From an uncultured Oscillospiraceae bacterium (GTDB lineage Bacteria > Bacillota_A > Clostridia > Oscillospirales > Oscillospiraceae), in contig CAKTNU010000005.1 in NCBI GenBank assembly GCA_934589325.1, positions 1 to 24,878 on the forward strand: DNA of 24,878 nt, read 5' to 3'. The position numbers and the translations under genes were made by a program. The notes beneath the pieces are model-generated. The model was not told where the DNA came from. It did not search any database and saw only the letters and a list, made by a program, of their open reading frames with translations. Positions 1 through 8,526 of the stretch are shown here, piece after piece (the first letter of the stretch is position 1; the number at the start of each line of letters is the position of its first letter).

Positions 1-852
<852 letters not shown>

Positions 853-863
853 TTCTCATCTGT

Positions 864-898
864 AAAAACATCCAAGGCATATGCCTTGGATGTTTTTT
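864..898 (+). terminator. Terminator of tuf
   Basis: A perfect palindrome, ACATCCAAGGCAT / ATGCCTTGGATGT, is flanked by A5 on the left and T7 on the right, 11 bases after the tuf stop. It is a textbook intrinsic terminator. Confidence 0.95.
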
Positions 899-920
899 TA
901 TCTCCTTTTTTCAGGAGCTC

Positions 921-949
921 TTGATTGCGCAGGGAATAGCTGGTATAAT
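921..949 (+). promoter_or_regulatory. Sigma-A-type promoter for cpsB
   Basis: TTGATT (921-926), a 17-bp spacer and TATAAT (944-949), with TG at 941-942 forming an extended -10. The predicted start near 956 leaves only about 12 nt of leader, which already contains the GAGGTGG ribosome site at 956-962. Confidence 0.6.
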
Positions 950-967
950 ATTGGTGAGGTGGAAAGT

Positions 968-1699
968 ATGATCGATATACACTGCCATATGCTGCCCTGC
1001 GTGGACGACGGATCGGACTCGCTGGATACGTCGCTGCTTATGGCGTCGATGGCGGCGGAGAACGGTACCCACACCGTTATCGTCACACCGCACTGCAATA
1101 TTCCCGGCGAGCCGGGAAATTACCCTACGCGTGAGCTGCTGGAAAAATTCATTGCTCTGCGCAGTGCCATTGAGTCTGCACAGATCCCGCTCAAGATACT
1201 TGCGGGGGCCGAAATATTCTGCACGGCAAATATTTCGGAGCTTATACGCGCAAAGAAGCTGCTGCCGCTGGCGAGCAGCCGGTATTTGCTGGTCGAGTTC
1301 GCTTTCAATGAGGACTCTATTGAGATGAATTCACGGCTCGAACAGATATTTGCCGAGGGGCTGACGCCCGTTATTGCGCACCCAGAGCGGTATAACGCCG
1401 TACAGCGTGACCGGACCTTGTCGGAGCGGTGGTTTGCCGCGGGCTATATAATGCAGATAAATAAGGACAGCGTGTTCGGAGGGCTTGGCCAGCGTGCCAA
1501 GCGCACGGCGGAATTTATGCTCGGTCAAGGGCTTGCGCATATTGCCGCCAGCGATGCTCATGGGACATATTCCAGAAATCCGGATCTGTCGCATCTGTAT
1601 GAGCATATCAGCCTGAACTATTCCGAGGAGTATGCGGATATACTTCTGAACGAGAATCCGCGCCGTATAATTGAAAACAAGCCTATGCTGCGCGCATAA
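968..1699 (+). CDS. cpsB: CpsB/CapC-type PHP-domain protein-tyrosine phosphatase
   Basis: The 243-residue protein belongs to the manganese-dependent PHP phosphatases that dephosphorylate the C-terminal tyrosines of CpsD-type bacterial tyrosine kinases and so control capsule assembly. Metal-binding motifs are present in family order: DIHCHMLPCVDDG at residues 3-15, VTPHCN, AGAEIF, IAHPERY and ASDAHG near residue 200. The ATG at 968 follows GAGGTGG at 956-962, so upstream in-frame codons were excluded. The gene stands alone between two terminators, about 5.4 kb from the two tyrosine-kinase genes (7057-9995) that are its likely substrates, rather than inside their operon. The family call is firm; the substrate link is inference from family and proximity. 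Confidence 0.93.
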   Translation: MIDIHCHMLPCVDDGSDSLDTSLLMASMAAENGTHTVIVTPHCNIPGEPGNYPTRELLEKFIALRSAIESAQIPLKILAGAEIFCTANISELIRAKKLLPLASSRYLLVEFAFNEDSIEMNSRLEQIFAEGLTPVIAHPERYNAVQRDRTLSERWFAAGYIMQINKDSVFGGLGQRAKRTAEFMLGQGLAHIAASDAHGTYSRNPDLSHLYEHISLNYSEEYADILLNENPRRIIENKPMLRA

Positions 1700-1732
1700 A
1701 AAGGTCCCTGATCTTTGATCAGGGACCTTTTT
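1698..1732. terminator. Bidirectional terminator
   Basis: Perfect 16-bp stem AAAAAGGTCCCTGATC / GATCAGGGACCTTTTT with a TTT loop. A5 on one side and T5 on the other let it end both cpsB (+) and the convergent MBL gene (-), whose stop lies 8 bases away. Confidence 0.93.
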
Positions 1733-1739
1733 ATATGTG

Positions 1740-2591
1740 CTATATAGTGATAATATGCGGTGCAATGTCGGGGGCGTGGTTTGCAAGAGATTCCACGCAT
1801 TTCGGGTCGAGGCTCTGCTCACGTATCCATTTTAATGAGCGCATCTGCGCGGCAGGGTCGGAGCTTATTCCGGATGTGATGAGCTCCTGCCATGAGCGGC
1901 TTGCATATCCGCCGTCCGAATACAGCAGCACAAAGCTTCCGTCCGCTCCGCGCAGCTTTACGGCGCATAGGCCGTCGCTGTGACCGGGGATATTTATCAG
2001 CTTCACGCTCCCATCCCCGAACAGATCGAATGTCCGGCTGAACGGTCCTTCCGTGTCGTTCCAATCAAAGCCTTCAAGCCTGCATTTTGCCCACCAGCGC
2101 GTGGCATACCGTATCTGCGTGACCGGTGATCTGCCGGAGGCAAATTTCAGCTCCGCATTCGAGACAAGGATGTGATCCGCACCGCGCACGAGCTCGAGGC
2201 CATTGGCATGGTCACAGTCAAGATGCGTAAGCAGCACATAATCAAGCTCCTCCGGCCTGACGCCGAGTGCCGCAAGCTGTTCGTCAACGGCTTCACCCGG
2301 TGGCAGCATGGCTTGATTGGTGAGGTACAGCGGCAGACTGCCGAGAGACCGTATCTGCGCGATGCGGTCATAGGTTCCCAGCGGACTTATCGCACGGCTC
2401 CAGCCGGTATCGACCAGCAGCCGCCCCTTCGGGTGCTCGATATAATATGCCGATACCGGCAGCCATATCCATTTGCGGCGCGGCGTAGTCAGCCCGGCAG
2501 CCTTGATAATGCCGCAGCTGCCGCCGAAGGGGAGATATGGCGATACACAGACGCGGCCCGTGTGCAGTACATGTATTTTGATCTCGTTCAT
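1740..2591 (-). CDS. MBL-fold metallohydrolase, AHL-lactonase-like subfamily
   Basis: The 283-residue cytosolic protein has a metallo-beta-lactamase fold of the N-acyl-homoserine-lactonase-like subfamily. Visible motifs are VDTGW (60-64), LLTHLDCDHANGL (120-132), PGHSDG near 205, LLYSDGGY and a late NHAPD. The usual zinc motif HxHxDH reads HLDCDH, so Asp replaces the second His; some uncharacterised members of this subfamily share this. The substrate cannot be read from sequence, and lactone or other ester hydrolysis is only family inference. Its ATG lies 2 bases after the TAG stop of the SDR gene with no strong ribosome site, so it is probably translationally coupled. It ends in TAG, showing that TAG is a working stop here. 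Confidence 0.85.
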   Translation of the reverse strand: MNEIKIHVLHTGRVCVSPYLPFGGSCGIIKAAGLTTPRRKWIWLPVSAYYIEHPKGRLLVDTGWSRAISPLGTYDRIAQIRSLGSLPLYLTNQAMLPPGEAVDEQLAALGVRPEELDYVLLTHLDCDHANGLELVRGADHILVSNAELKFASGRSPVTQIRYATRWWAKCRLEGFDWNDTEGPFSRTFDLFGDGSVKLINIPGHSDGLCAVKLRGADGSFVLLYSDGGYASRSWQELITSGISSDPAAQMRSLKWIREQSLDPKCVESLANHAPDIAPHIITI

Positions 2592-2593
2592 GC

Positions 2594-3376
2594 CTATTTC
2601 CCAGCGTTTATCTTCTTTGTCAGGTCGCGCTTCCAGCGCTCCGGCGCGAGGCGGCAGGCGAGCTTCAGAATCTTATAATACGGCCTTGTCGTATGCACGA
2701 CCTCTCCGCGCTGCATGGCGCGATAGCCTTCCATTGCTACGTCGGCGGCAGTCATGGGACGGAAAAAGGTGAACATTCTGTTTGCCTTGCCCATGTTGGC
2801 CTCTTTTTCAAAGTTGGTAGCCGTCGGACCCGGGCACAGGCATGTGACTGTGACTCCGGTACCCTCCATCTCCTTCGCCACCGCCTGCGACAGCGAGTAC
2901 ACAAAGCTCTTGCTCGCATAATACATCGGCATATACGGGCCGGGCATGTATGCGGCTATCGACGAGAGATTAAGTATTTTCCCGCCGCCGCGCCGCTCCA
3001 TGTCGGCGGCAAAGAGCTGCATGAGCCGCATAACGGATATCATGTTCAGACCCGCAATGCTGCGCTCCTTATCCCACGGGATATCGACAAAGCGTCCATA
3101 ATCGCCGGCTCCGGCGTTGTTTATCAGGATATCTGCATCAAGGCCGGCGGCGTTTACGGCGGCGTAGACCCTGTCGGCCTCCCCGTCCTTGGACAGATCC
3201 GCTTCAATCGGCATGACGGCGATGCCGTACTACGCCTCAAACTCGTGCTTGGCGGCGTCGAGCCGTGCCGCATTGCGGCCGACTATGACGAGGTCGAAGC
3301 CGTCTGCAGCCAAAAGCCGTGCAAATTCGTGTCCGATGCCGGATGTAGCACCGGTGATAACCGCTGTTCTGCTCAT
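2594..3376 (-). pseudogene. Short-chain dehydrogenase/reductase interrupted by an in-frame amber codon
   Basis: The reading frame from ATG 3376 (ribosome site GGAGG at 3383-3387) to TAG 2594 encodes a classical SDR of about 260 codons, but codon 49 (3232-3230) is TAG. There is no shift: the same frame continues as YGIAVMPIEADLSK. Everything else looks intact: cofactor loop GATSGIG near the start, then NNAG, LNLSSIAAY and the catalytic YYASK. The protein would reduce or oxidise an unknown carbonyl/alcohol with NAD(P). The downstream part could be re-initiated at ATG 3214 but would lack the cofactor-binding N-terminus. The most likely reading is a recent nonsense mutation or a sequencing error; recoding is less likely because neighbours use TAG as a normal stop. 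It is followed by the MBL gene after 2 bases. Confidence 0.82.
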
Positions 3377-3415
3377 TTCATACCTCCACATTATTTCTGA
3401 ACCCAGTATAATATA

Positions 3416-3439
3416 TTGTCGTTCAGGTTTACACGACAA
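3416..3439. promoter_or_regulatory. Probable TetR-family operator over the SDR promoter
   Basis: Inverted repeat TTGTCGT-N10-ACGACAA (7-bp perfect arms, 24 bp in total) lies 40 bases upstream of the SDR start. Read on the minus strand it overlaps a -35-like TTGTCG and abuts AT-rich -10 candidates (TATTAT at 3413-3408, TATACT at 3410-3405). The TetR-family gene lies immediately upstream on the same strand, so this is its most likely binding site. Confidence 0.6.
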
Positions 3440-3452
3440 AAAGACGCAAAGT

Positions 3453-3490
3453 GTGCAAAAATGCCGCTTCTCTTGAAGCGGCATTTTGCA
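3453..3490 (-). terminator. Terminator after the TetR gene
   Basis: Hairpin with arms ATGCCGCTTC / GAAGCGGCAT and a TCTT loop. On the minus strand it is followed by a T5 run. It begins 2 bases past the tetR stop and separates tetR from the SDR promoter. Confidence 0.85.
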
Positions 3491-3491
3491 C

Positions 3492-4073
3492 TTATTGTTC
3501 CGTGTATGCCTCGAGCGTCCTCGATAGGAGCTTTTTGACGTACTCAAGGTCGAGCTCATACTGTTCCGTCAGCCAATACCGGTATGCGCCGAGTGCCTCG
3601 GATGCGAGCATTTCCAGCGTCAGCTCCATATTATGCCCTCCGACATGAGCCATGCGGCCATATAGGTGATACTTTATCCCGGCCTTCCATTTTTCGATGA
3701 AGCGCGAGTTCGGCCGCTCGACAAGAAAGAGCCGGAAAAGCTGCTGATTTTCCTGAATATATTCCACCGTCCGACGGATAAAATCAAGGTCAAGCTCACA
3801 GACGGGGACAGAGCCGAGCAGCTCGGAGTTGAGACTGACGAGGCCTGCCGCGGCACGGTTTTCAATGTCCGCCAGACAATCGTCCACAATGCCGTAATAA
3901 GCGTAAAATGTGCTGCGGGCTACGGAGGCGCGGGCGCACAGCTCCTTTACGGAGATGCGGCTGACGTCCCTCTGCGCATACAGCTCGAGCAGAGCTTTCT
4001 CTATGGCTTCGCGGGCCGCGGTCTGCTCACGCGGATGTATTCGGCAGATGAAAGCATAAGGATTATCGCTCAT
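3492..4073 (-). CDS. TetR/AcrR-family transcriptional regulator
   Basis: The 193-residue protein has the N-terminal TetR helix-turn-helix ([21 protein letters not shown], about residues 40-60) and a helical ligand/dimerisation domain of usual length. It should repress by binding a short inverted repeat until a ligand binds. The neighbouring SDR-MBL pair, with an inverted repeat at its promoter, is the obvious target. Its ATG comes 4 bases after the stop of the sugar dehydratase and lacks a good Shine-Dalgarno sequence (nearest GAGG about 19 bases upstream), so expression probably depends on coupling to that gene. The ligand is not predictable. The protein ends AYTEQ with TAA and a terminator follows. 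Confidence 0.9.
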   Translation of the reverse strand: MSDNPYAFICRIHPREQTAAREAIEKALLELYAQRDVSRISVKELCARASVARSTFYAYYGIVDDCLADIENRAAAGLVSLNSELLGSVPVCELDLDFIRRTVEYIQENQQLFRLFLVERPNSRFIEKWKAGIKYHLYGRMAHVGGHNMELTLEMLASEALGAYRYWLTEQYELDLEYVKKLLSRTLEAYTEQ

Positions 4074-4077
4074 AAGA

Positions 4078-5985
4078 TCAGACCGTTATTGGAGCCTCGG
4101 CGGACTTTTTCTTCTTAGGAGGCTGACCGCGGCGGTAATAGGTCGGGACGATGCGTTCTATGCAGTCACGCACGGCCTCCCCGTCGCGCTCGTCGACCTG
4201 CCGCAGCTCGTCGAGCTGACAGGTAAATTCTTCTCCATCCACATCCAGCTCACGGCCTATGTATATAAGGTCGTTCGCGGTCTTTTCCATGCCCTCGGCA
4301 TCCATGAGTATTTCCTCAAACAGCTTTTCACCGGGGCGCAGGCCGGTGTATTCGACCTTGATGTCCACATCCGGCTCAAAGCCGGAGAGACGTATCATAT
4401 TGCGGGCCAGATCGTCAATACGCACGGGATCACCCATATCGAGAACAAATATCTCGCCGCCCTTGGCATATGCGCCGGCCTGAAGCACGAGCGATACGGC
4501 CTCCGGTATGGTCATGAAATAGCGGATAACATTCTTGTCCGTAACGGTGACGGGACCGCCGGCCAGTATTTGCTTGCGGAACAGAGGTATCACGCTGCCG
4601 TTGCTGCCGAGAACATTGCCGAAGCGCACCGCGACATATTCCGTTGCAGAGCGCTTGTTCATCATCTGGATGACCATTTCGCACATACGCTTTGACGCGC
4701 CCATAACATTGGTGGGGTTCACGGCTTTGTCGGTAGAGATGAGCAGGAAGCGCTTTGCCCCAAATTCTGCCGCCGCCTCCGCGACGTTCAGAGTGCCGAA
4801 AACGTTGTTTTTTATTGCCTCGGCAGGGGAATCTTCCATCAGCGGCACGTGCTTGTGCGCCGCGGCGTGGAAAACCAACTCCGGACGGAACTCGTCCACT
4901 ATGTTGAAAACACGCTTCCTGTCGCGCACGGAGCCGATGAGCACGACAAGGTCGAGCGCCGGATAGCGGCGGCGCAGCTCCTGCTGGATGTCGTAGGCGT
5001 TATTTTCATAAATATCGAAGATTATCAGACGGCCTACGCCGTGCTTGGCTATCTGACGGCAAAGCTCACTGCCGATACTGCCGCCTCCGCCCGTGACGAG
5101 GACGGTCTTGCCGCGTATGTATTCGGCGATGCCGCTCATGTCAACATCGACCGTGGCGCGGCCGAGAAGGTCGATAATATCGACGTCGCGGACCTTCTTG
5201 ATGCTGACCTCACCGTTGACGAGCTGATAAAGCGCGGGGAGCGTTTTCAGGCGACAGCCGGTGCGCTGGCAGATGGAGATAAGCTCCGCCCGGTCTCTGA
5301 GCTGAGCCGAGGGGATGGCGAGGACGATCTCCTCCACGCCGTATTTTTCGGCCGCCCACTCGATGCGGCTGCGGTTGCCGACTATCGGCACGCCCATCAT
5401 CAGCGCGCCCTTTTTGCTGAGATTGTCGTCAATGACGCAGACGACGAGATTTTCCGAGTGAGAGCTGTTCTGAAATTCGCGTATGACCATGGCTCCGGCG
5501 GCGCCTCCGCCGATGAGCATGGTGCGCTTGCGGACTCCGCGCTTGGCCGCGGCGCGCTGATTGCGGAGGACACGGTAAACAAAGCGCGGGAAGGAAGCCG
5601 CGACGAACAGAACGAGCATATAAATGAACGGATAGCTGCGCGGCACGTCGAGGCCGAGCAGCAGCATGCCGAGCCATACCTCGGCAGCAGAGCACAGCGA
5701 CGCAAGACCTATGCGCACGAGCTCGTGCACTCCCGCAAACTCCCACAGACTGTTGTAAAGCCCGAAAGCCGTGAATATCAGCATCGTGAGCAGCGTATTG
5801 AGCGCCGCGTAATCCGTGACGCTTGCAAGAAAGCCGGATTCTGCTGCGAGCGCAGGCGACAGTTCAAAGCGGAGCAGCAGCGCTGCAAAGGCCGAGATAT
5901 TTATCATCACAATGTCCGCCAGCAGCAGACATGCTATGCGCAGTAGCTTAGGCTTATTCAGATTTTCTCCCAAAAAACGCTTCAT
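4078..5985 (-). CDS. Membrane-bound UDP-sugar 4,6-dehydratase (FlaA1/PglF/CapD family)
   Basis: The 635-residue protein has the full long-form architecture: about four N-terminal membrane helices (14-42, 62-80, 96-112, 118-135), a first nucleotide-binding fold (LIGGGAAGAMVI, about 157-168) and a second SDR domain (TGGGGSIGSE, 298-307). It is expected to convert UDP-GlcNAc to a 4-keto-6-deoxy sugar at the membrane, the first step to bacillosamine- or fucosamine-type sugars for surface glycans. The catalytic region reads STDKAVNPTNVMGASKR (417-433). Met replaces the usual Tyr of YxxxK, as in PglF, where the Asp-Lys of TDK is catalytic. The start at 5985 follows GGGGGA with a good promoter. It is divergent from the tyrosine-kinase operon, and tetR follows after 4 bases. 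The exact product sugar is not determined by sequence. Confidence 0.93.
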   Translation of the reverse strand: MKRFLGENLNKPKLLRIACLLLADIVMINISAFAALLLRFELSPALAAESGFLASVTDYAALNTLLTMLIFTAFGLYNSLWEFAGVHELVRIGLASLCSAAEVWLGMLLLGLDVPRSYPFIYMLVLFVAASFPRFVYRVLRNQRAAAKRGVRKRTMLIGGGAAGAMVIREFQNSSHSENLVVCVIDDNLSKKGALMMGVPIVGNRSRIEWAAEKYGVEEIVLAIPSAQLRDRAELISICQRTGCRLKTLPALYQLVNGEVSIKKVRDVDIIDLLGRATVDVDMSGIAEYIRGKTVLVTGGGGSIGSELCRQIAKHGVGRLIIFDIYENNAYDIQQELRRRYPALDLVVLIGSVRDRKRVFNIVDEFRPELVFHAAAHKHVPLMEDSPAEAIKNNVFGTLNVAEAAAEFGAKRFLLISTDKAVNPTNVMGASKRMCEMVIQMMNKRSATEYVAVRFGNVLGSNGSVIPLFRKQILAGGPVTVTDKNVIRYFMTIPEAVSLVLQAGAYAKGGEIFVLDMGDPVRIDDLARNMIRLSGFEPDVDIKVEYTGLRPGEKLFEEILMDAEGMEKTANDLIYIGRELDVDGEEFTCQLDELRQVDERDGEAVRDCIERIVPTYYRRGQPPKKKKSAEAPITV

Positions 5986-6028
5986 CTTATCCCCCGAAAT
6001 TTACGCAGACAGCGGCACAATTATTAAT

Positions 6029-6057
6029 ATGATAGCACAGAATATGGAACTTGTACA
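6029..6057 (-). promoter_or_regulatory. Promoter for the sugar dehydratase
   Basis: Minus strand: TGTACA (6057-6052), 17-bp spacer, extended -10 TGC-TATCAT (hexamer 6034-6029). It would give a leader of about 37 nt before the ATG at 5985. Confidence 0.5.
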
Positions 6058-6162
6058 GGCCTAAAAGCAACAAATTTGTGGGAGAATTTCAATAGATTTG
6101 TATGCGGGTACAATAGTTCGGCATGGGAGCATAAATTTCCGGCGGAAAATCGCCCGGATGCG

Positions 6163-6191
6163 TTGAAAAATTAGGAAGTATATGATAAAAT
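6163..6191 (+). promoter_or_regulatory. Promoter of the tyrosine-kinase operon
   Basis: TTGAAA (6163-6168), exactly 17 bp, then TAAAAT (6186-6191). Transcription would start near 6198. A second TATAAT at 6200-6205 has no convincing -35. Confidence 0.55.
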
Positions 6192-6208
6192 AACTCGATT
6201 ATAATGGA

Positions 6209-6226
6209 CGTGGTGTCTGCACCACG
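6209..6226 (+). promoter_or_regulatory. Leader hairpin of the tyrosine-kinase operon
   Basis: Perfect 7-bp stem CGTGGTG / CACCACG with a TCTG loop in the short leader, about 11 bases from the predicted start site and 18 bases before the ATG. There is no T-run, so it is not a terminator. It could stabilise the mRNA or be a processive-antitermination signal of the kind known in polysaccharide operons; that role is speculation. Confidence 0.35.
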
Positions 6227-6244
6227 CGGAACTCAGGGATAAGC

Positions 6245-7045
6245 ATGAAAGCACTCAGAACCGGACTAATAATATGTCTTGTCATCGTGACGGCGCTGTT
6301 CGCTGCCGGGCAGGTATATACCCATATAATAGCCGACAATATGCGCCCCGTCATCAGCATTGACTCCGACTATATCACCGTCAGCGTCGAGGACGGTCAG
6401 GCGGCGCTCCTGCAGGGAGTCACCGCGAGCGACGACAGGGATGGGGACATTTCCTCGCAGGTCATAGTTTCGGGCGTGTCGAAGCTGATAAACAACGATA
6501 CTGCGAAGGTGTCATATATGGTGTTTGACAAGGCCGGAAATATGGGCAGTGCGTCACGATATGTCCGCTATTCGGATTATCACCGCCCGCGCTTTCTGCT
6601 GACAAAGCCGCTGGTCTATAACCTTGGCGAGACGGTATCGCTCTCCGGCAGGCTTCAGGCGCAGGACGCAATAGACGGTGATATCACCGGCTCCATCCGT
6701 GTGCTGTCGTCGGATATAATCAGCAGCATCGAGGGAGTCTACAGTCTGTCGCTGCAGGTCACGAACTCCGTCGGGGACACGGCGCAGGTGACTCTGCCTG
6801 TGACGATACGGCACGAGGCAGAGGGCGGCGAACAGCTTACGCTCAGGAGATACCTGATATATATCGGCGTCGGCGACGATTTTGACCCGCGCACGTATAT
6901 CGACTCCGTACCCGGCGGCTCCGCGGCCGATGTCCGTATTGACAGCAGCGTCGACACGGGCACCGCCGGCTCGTACATCGTTACCTACAGCTGCACGGTC
7001 GGCGGGCGGACAAGGACTGCGATAATGACCGTAGTGGTCGAATGA
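6245..7045 (+). CDS. Membrane-anchored protein with DUF5011-like Ig-fold repeats
   Basis: The 266-residue protein begins with one uncleaved-looking membrane anchor (residues 6-26, no lipobox cysteine) and is otherwise extracellular. Three repeats follow, resembling the DUF5011/HYR-type Ig folds of surface proteins: each has a D-x-x-DGDI-x-x-x-I-like core (SDDRDGDISSQVIVSG about 62-77, AQDAIDGDITGSIRV about 138-152) and a third, more diverged copy near the end with GSYIVTYSC. It is the first gene of the operon and its TGA overlaps the ribosome site of the first tyrosine kinase. It may be an outer-face partner of the polymer-export complex. No enzymatic motif is visible. The repeat assignment is by pattern only. 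ATG 6245 has AGGGAT at 6234-6239. Confidence 0.75.
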   Translation: MKALRTGLIICLVIVTALFAAGQVYTHIIADNMRPVISIDSDYITVSVEDGQAALLQGVTASDDRDGDISSQVIVSGVSKLINNDTAKVSYMVFDKAGNMGSASRYVRYSDYHRPRFLLTKPLVYNLGETVSLSGRLQAQDAIDGDITGSIRVLSSDIISSIEGVYSLSLQVTNSVGDTAQVTLPVTIRHEAEGGEQLTLRRYLIYIGVGDDFDPRTYIDSVPGGSAADVRIDSSVDTGTAGSYIVTYSCTVGGRTRTAIMTVVVE

Positions 7046-7056
7046 GGAGGCGCGGC

Positions 7057-8526
7057 ATGGAAGAAAAAAATATTCGCGCAGAGGATATATCCCTGCATTG
7101 CCTGCTGCGCACACTGCGGAAAAATCTCTGGATGATGATAGCGGCGGCGCTGATATTCGCGATGGCCGTATCGCTGTATGCAAATTTCGGCCGCAAGCCC
7201 GTCTATCGCGCCAGCATGACCTATGCCGTCACCTCAAGGCTCAGCACCTACAGCACCAGAAATATCACGGCGGCCAAGGAGATGGCCTCGATACTCACGC
7301 AGGTGCTCGACAATGAGATAGTAAACGAGACGATACGCTCCTCGTCCGAGGAGCTGCGGAATTATTCCGGCGGCATCAGCGCAAGACTCGTTGAAAACAG
7401 CAACTTTGTCGTAGTCATATCCGAGTCATCGTCGCCGCGTACCGCGTTTCAGGCGCTCGTCGCACTGGAGAATAATTTCGACTCGATAGCCGACTATATC
7501 TCAAGCAATATCGTCGCTCAGGCCATACAGGAGCCGACCGCGACCGGGCTTCCGGTGAACGCCATGAATGTCCGCTCGACGGCAATAAAGGCCGCGGCGC
7601 TGGGCTTTATACTGATGGCGGCGGCAATAGCGGCGCTGACCGTTACCAGCGAGACTATACAGACCCGTGAGGGCGCACGGCATCTGATAGACGCGCCCGT
7701 CGTCGCTGTTCTGGGACATGAGCGCACCGGAAAAAAGAAAGATCCCACGCCCGTTCTGATAACCTCGCCGACGGTGAGCTTTGCGTACACGGAAAATATA
7801 AGTTCCATATGCTCGAGGCTGGAGCACGAAAGGCGCGAGAAGGGGAGCAATATAATCCTCGTCACAAGCGTCGGCGCGAACGAGGGCAAGTCCACGGTAG
7901 CCGCGAATATCGCGATAAGCCTTGCCGCACGCGGGCATAAGCTCGCCCTGATGGATGCCGACCTCAGAAACCCGACACAGGCGGATATTTTCGGCGGCCG
8001 GTGGAGCAGCCCGCTGCCGCTCAATAAAATGCTTGCCAAGCCATTCTCTGTCGAGGCGCTGAACACCTGCGCCAAGTACGACAGGGAGACCGGCGTCATG
8101 ATGCTCTTCTCAGGCGACAGTGACCAGCGCAGTACGGAGCTTCTCTCCTCCGATACGATGCATATGACCATAGAGCGCCTGCGCAGGCTTGATTTTGTTA
8201 TAATAGATACGCCGCCGATGGGAATGTTCCCGGATGCGGAGCTCCTGTGCGACGAGGCGGACATTTCACTGCTCGTCGTGCGGCAGAACGTGATATCCGC
8301 GCCGGATATCAATGACGCGGTGGACGCGCTGAACAAGGGCAAGGCGCAGTTCCTCGGCTGCGTCCTCAACGATATGCAGGGCGGCAGCGGCGGCTATGGT
8401 TACGGCTACGGCTACGGCCGCTACGGTTACGGCTACGGGAAAAAATACGGCTACGGCAAGAAATACGGCTATTCGCACTATGGCTACGGCAATGATGCGA
8501 AAAAGTCGGAGCGCACGAAGGGTTGA
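7057..8526 (+). CDS. CpsC-CpsD fusion: Wzz-domain bacterial tyrosine kinase, copy 1
   Basis: The 489-residue protein joins a Wzz/CpsC membrane adaptor to a CpsD-type BY-kinase, which phosphorylates its own tail tyrosines and sets polymer length and export. The Wzz part has helices at 24-43 and 177-196 around an extracellular loop, with the proline-rich motif before the second helix. The kinase has Walker A GANEGKST (273-280), Walker A' ALMDADLR (297-304) and Walker B DFVIIDTP (379-386). The tail 447-478 is almost pure Gly-Tyr with 13 tyrosines. In most Firmicutes these two parts are separate genes; here they are fused as in proteobacterial Wzc. The start at 7057 is chosen over the in-frame ATG at 7042 because GAGGAGG (7044-7050) lies 6 bases before it. 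Confidence 0.93.
   Translation: MEEKNIRAEDISLHCLLRTLRKNLWMMIAAALIFAMAVSLYANFGRKPVYRASMTYAVTSRLSTYSTRNITAAKEMASILTQVLDNEIVNETIRSSSEELRNYSGGISARLVENSNFVVVISESSSPRTAFQALVALENNFDSIADYISSNIVAQAIQEPTATGLPVNAMNVRSTAIKAAALGFILMAAAIAALTVTSETIQTREGARHLIDAPVVAVLGHERTGKKKDPTPVLITSPTVSFAYTENISSICSRLEHERREKGSNIILVTSVGANEGKSTVAANIAISLAARGHKLALMDADLRNPTQADIFGGRWSSPLPLNKMLAKPFSVEALNTCAKYDRETGVMMLFSGDSDQRSTELLSSDTMHMTIERLRRLDFVIIDTPPMGMFPDAELLCDEADISLLVVRQNVISAPDINDAVDALNKGKAQFLGCVLNDMQGGSGGYGYGYGYGRYGYGYGKKYGYGKKYGYSHYGYGNDAKKSERTKG
8395..8490 (+). repeat. Gly-Tyr coding repeat, copy 1
   Basis: Degenerate tandem repeat of the unit ggctac/ggttac encoding YG steps, broken by Arg-Tyr, Lys-Lys and Ser-His spacers. 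It encodes the phospho-acceptor tail (13 Tyr in 32 residues). Such DNA is prone to gain or loss of repeat units. Confidence 0.9.

Noticed and set aside
3230..3232. Amber codon as pyrrolysine or general TAG recoding
   Set aside because: TAG ends the MBL, SDR and first Nudix genes here, and the residue is not at a catalytic position of a methylamine methyltransferase. A point mutation or error is simpler.
4849..5946. 365-codon plus-strand frame opposite the sugar dehydratase
   Set aside because: Its Asp/Ala/Val/His-rich composition is typical of antisense frames in GC-rich DNA; the minus-strand protein is complete and well motif-supported.
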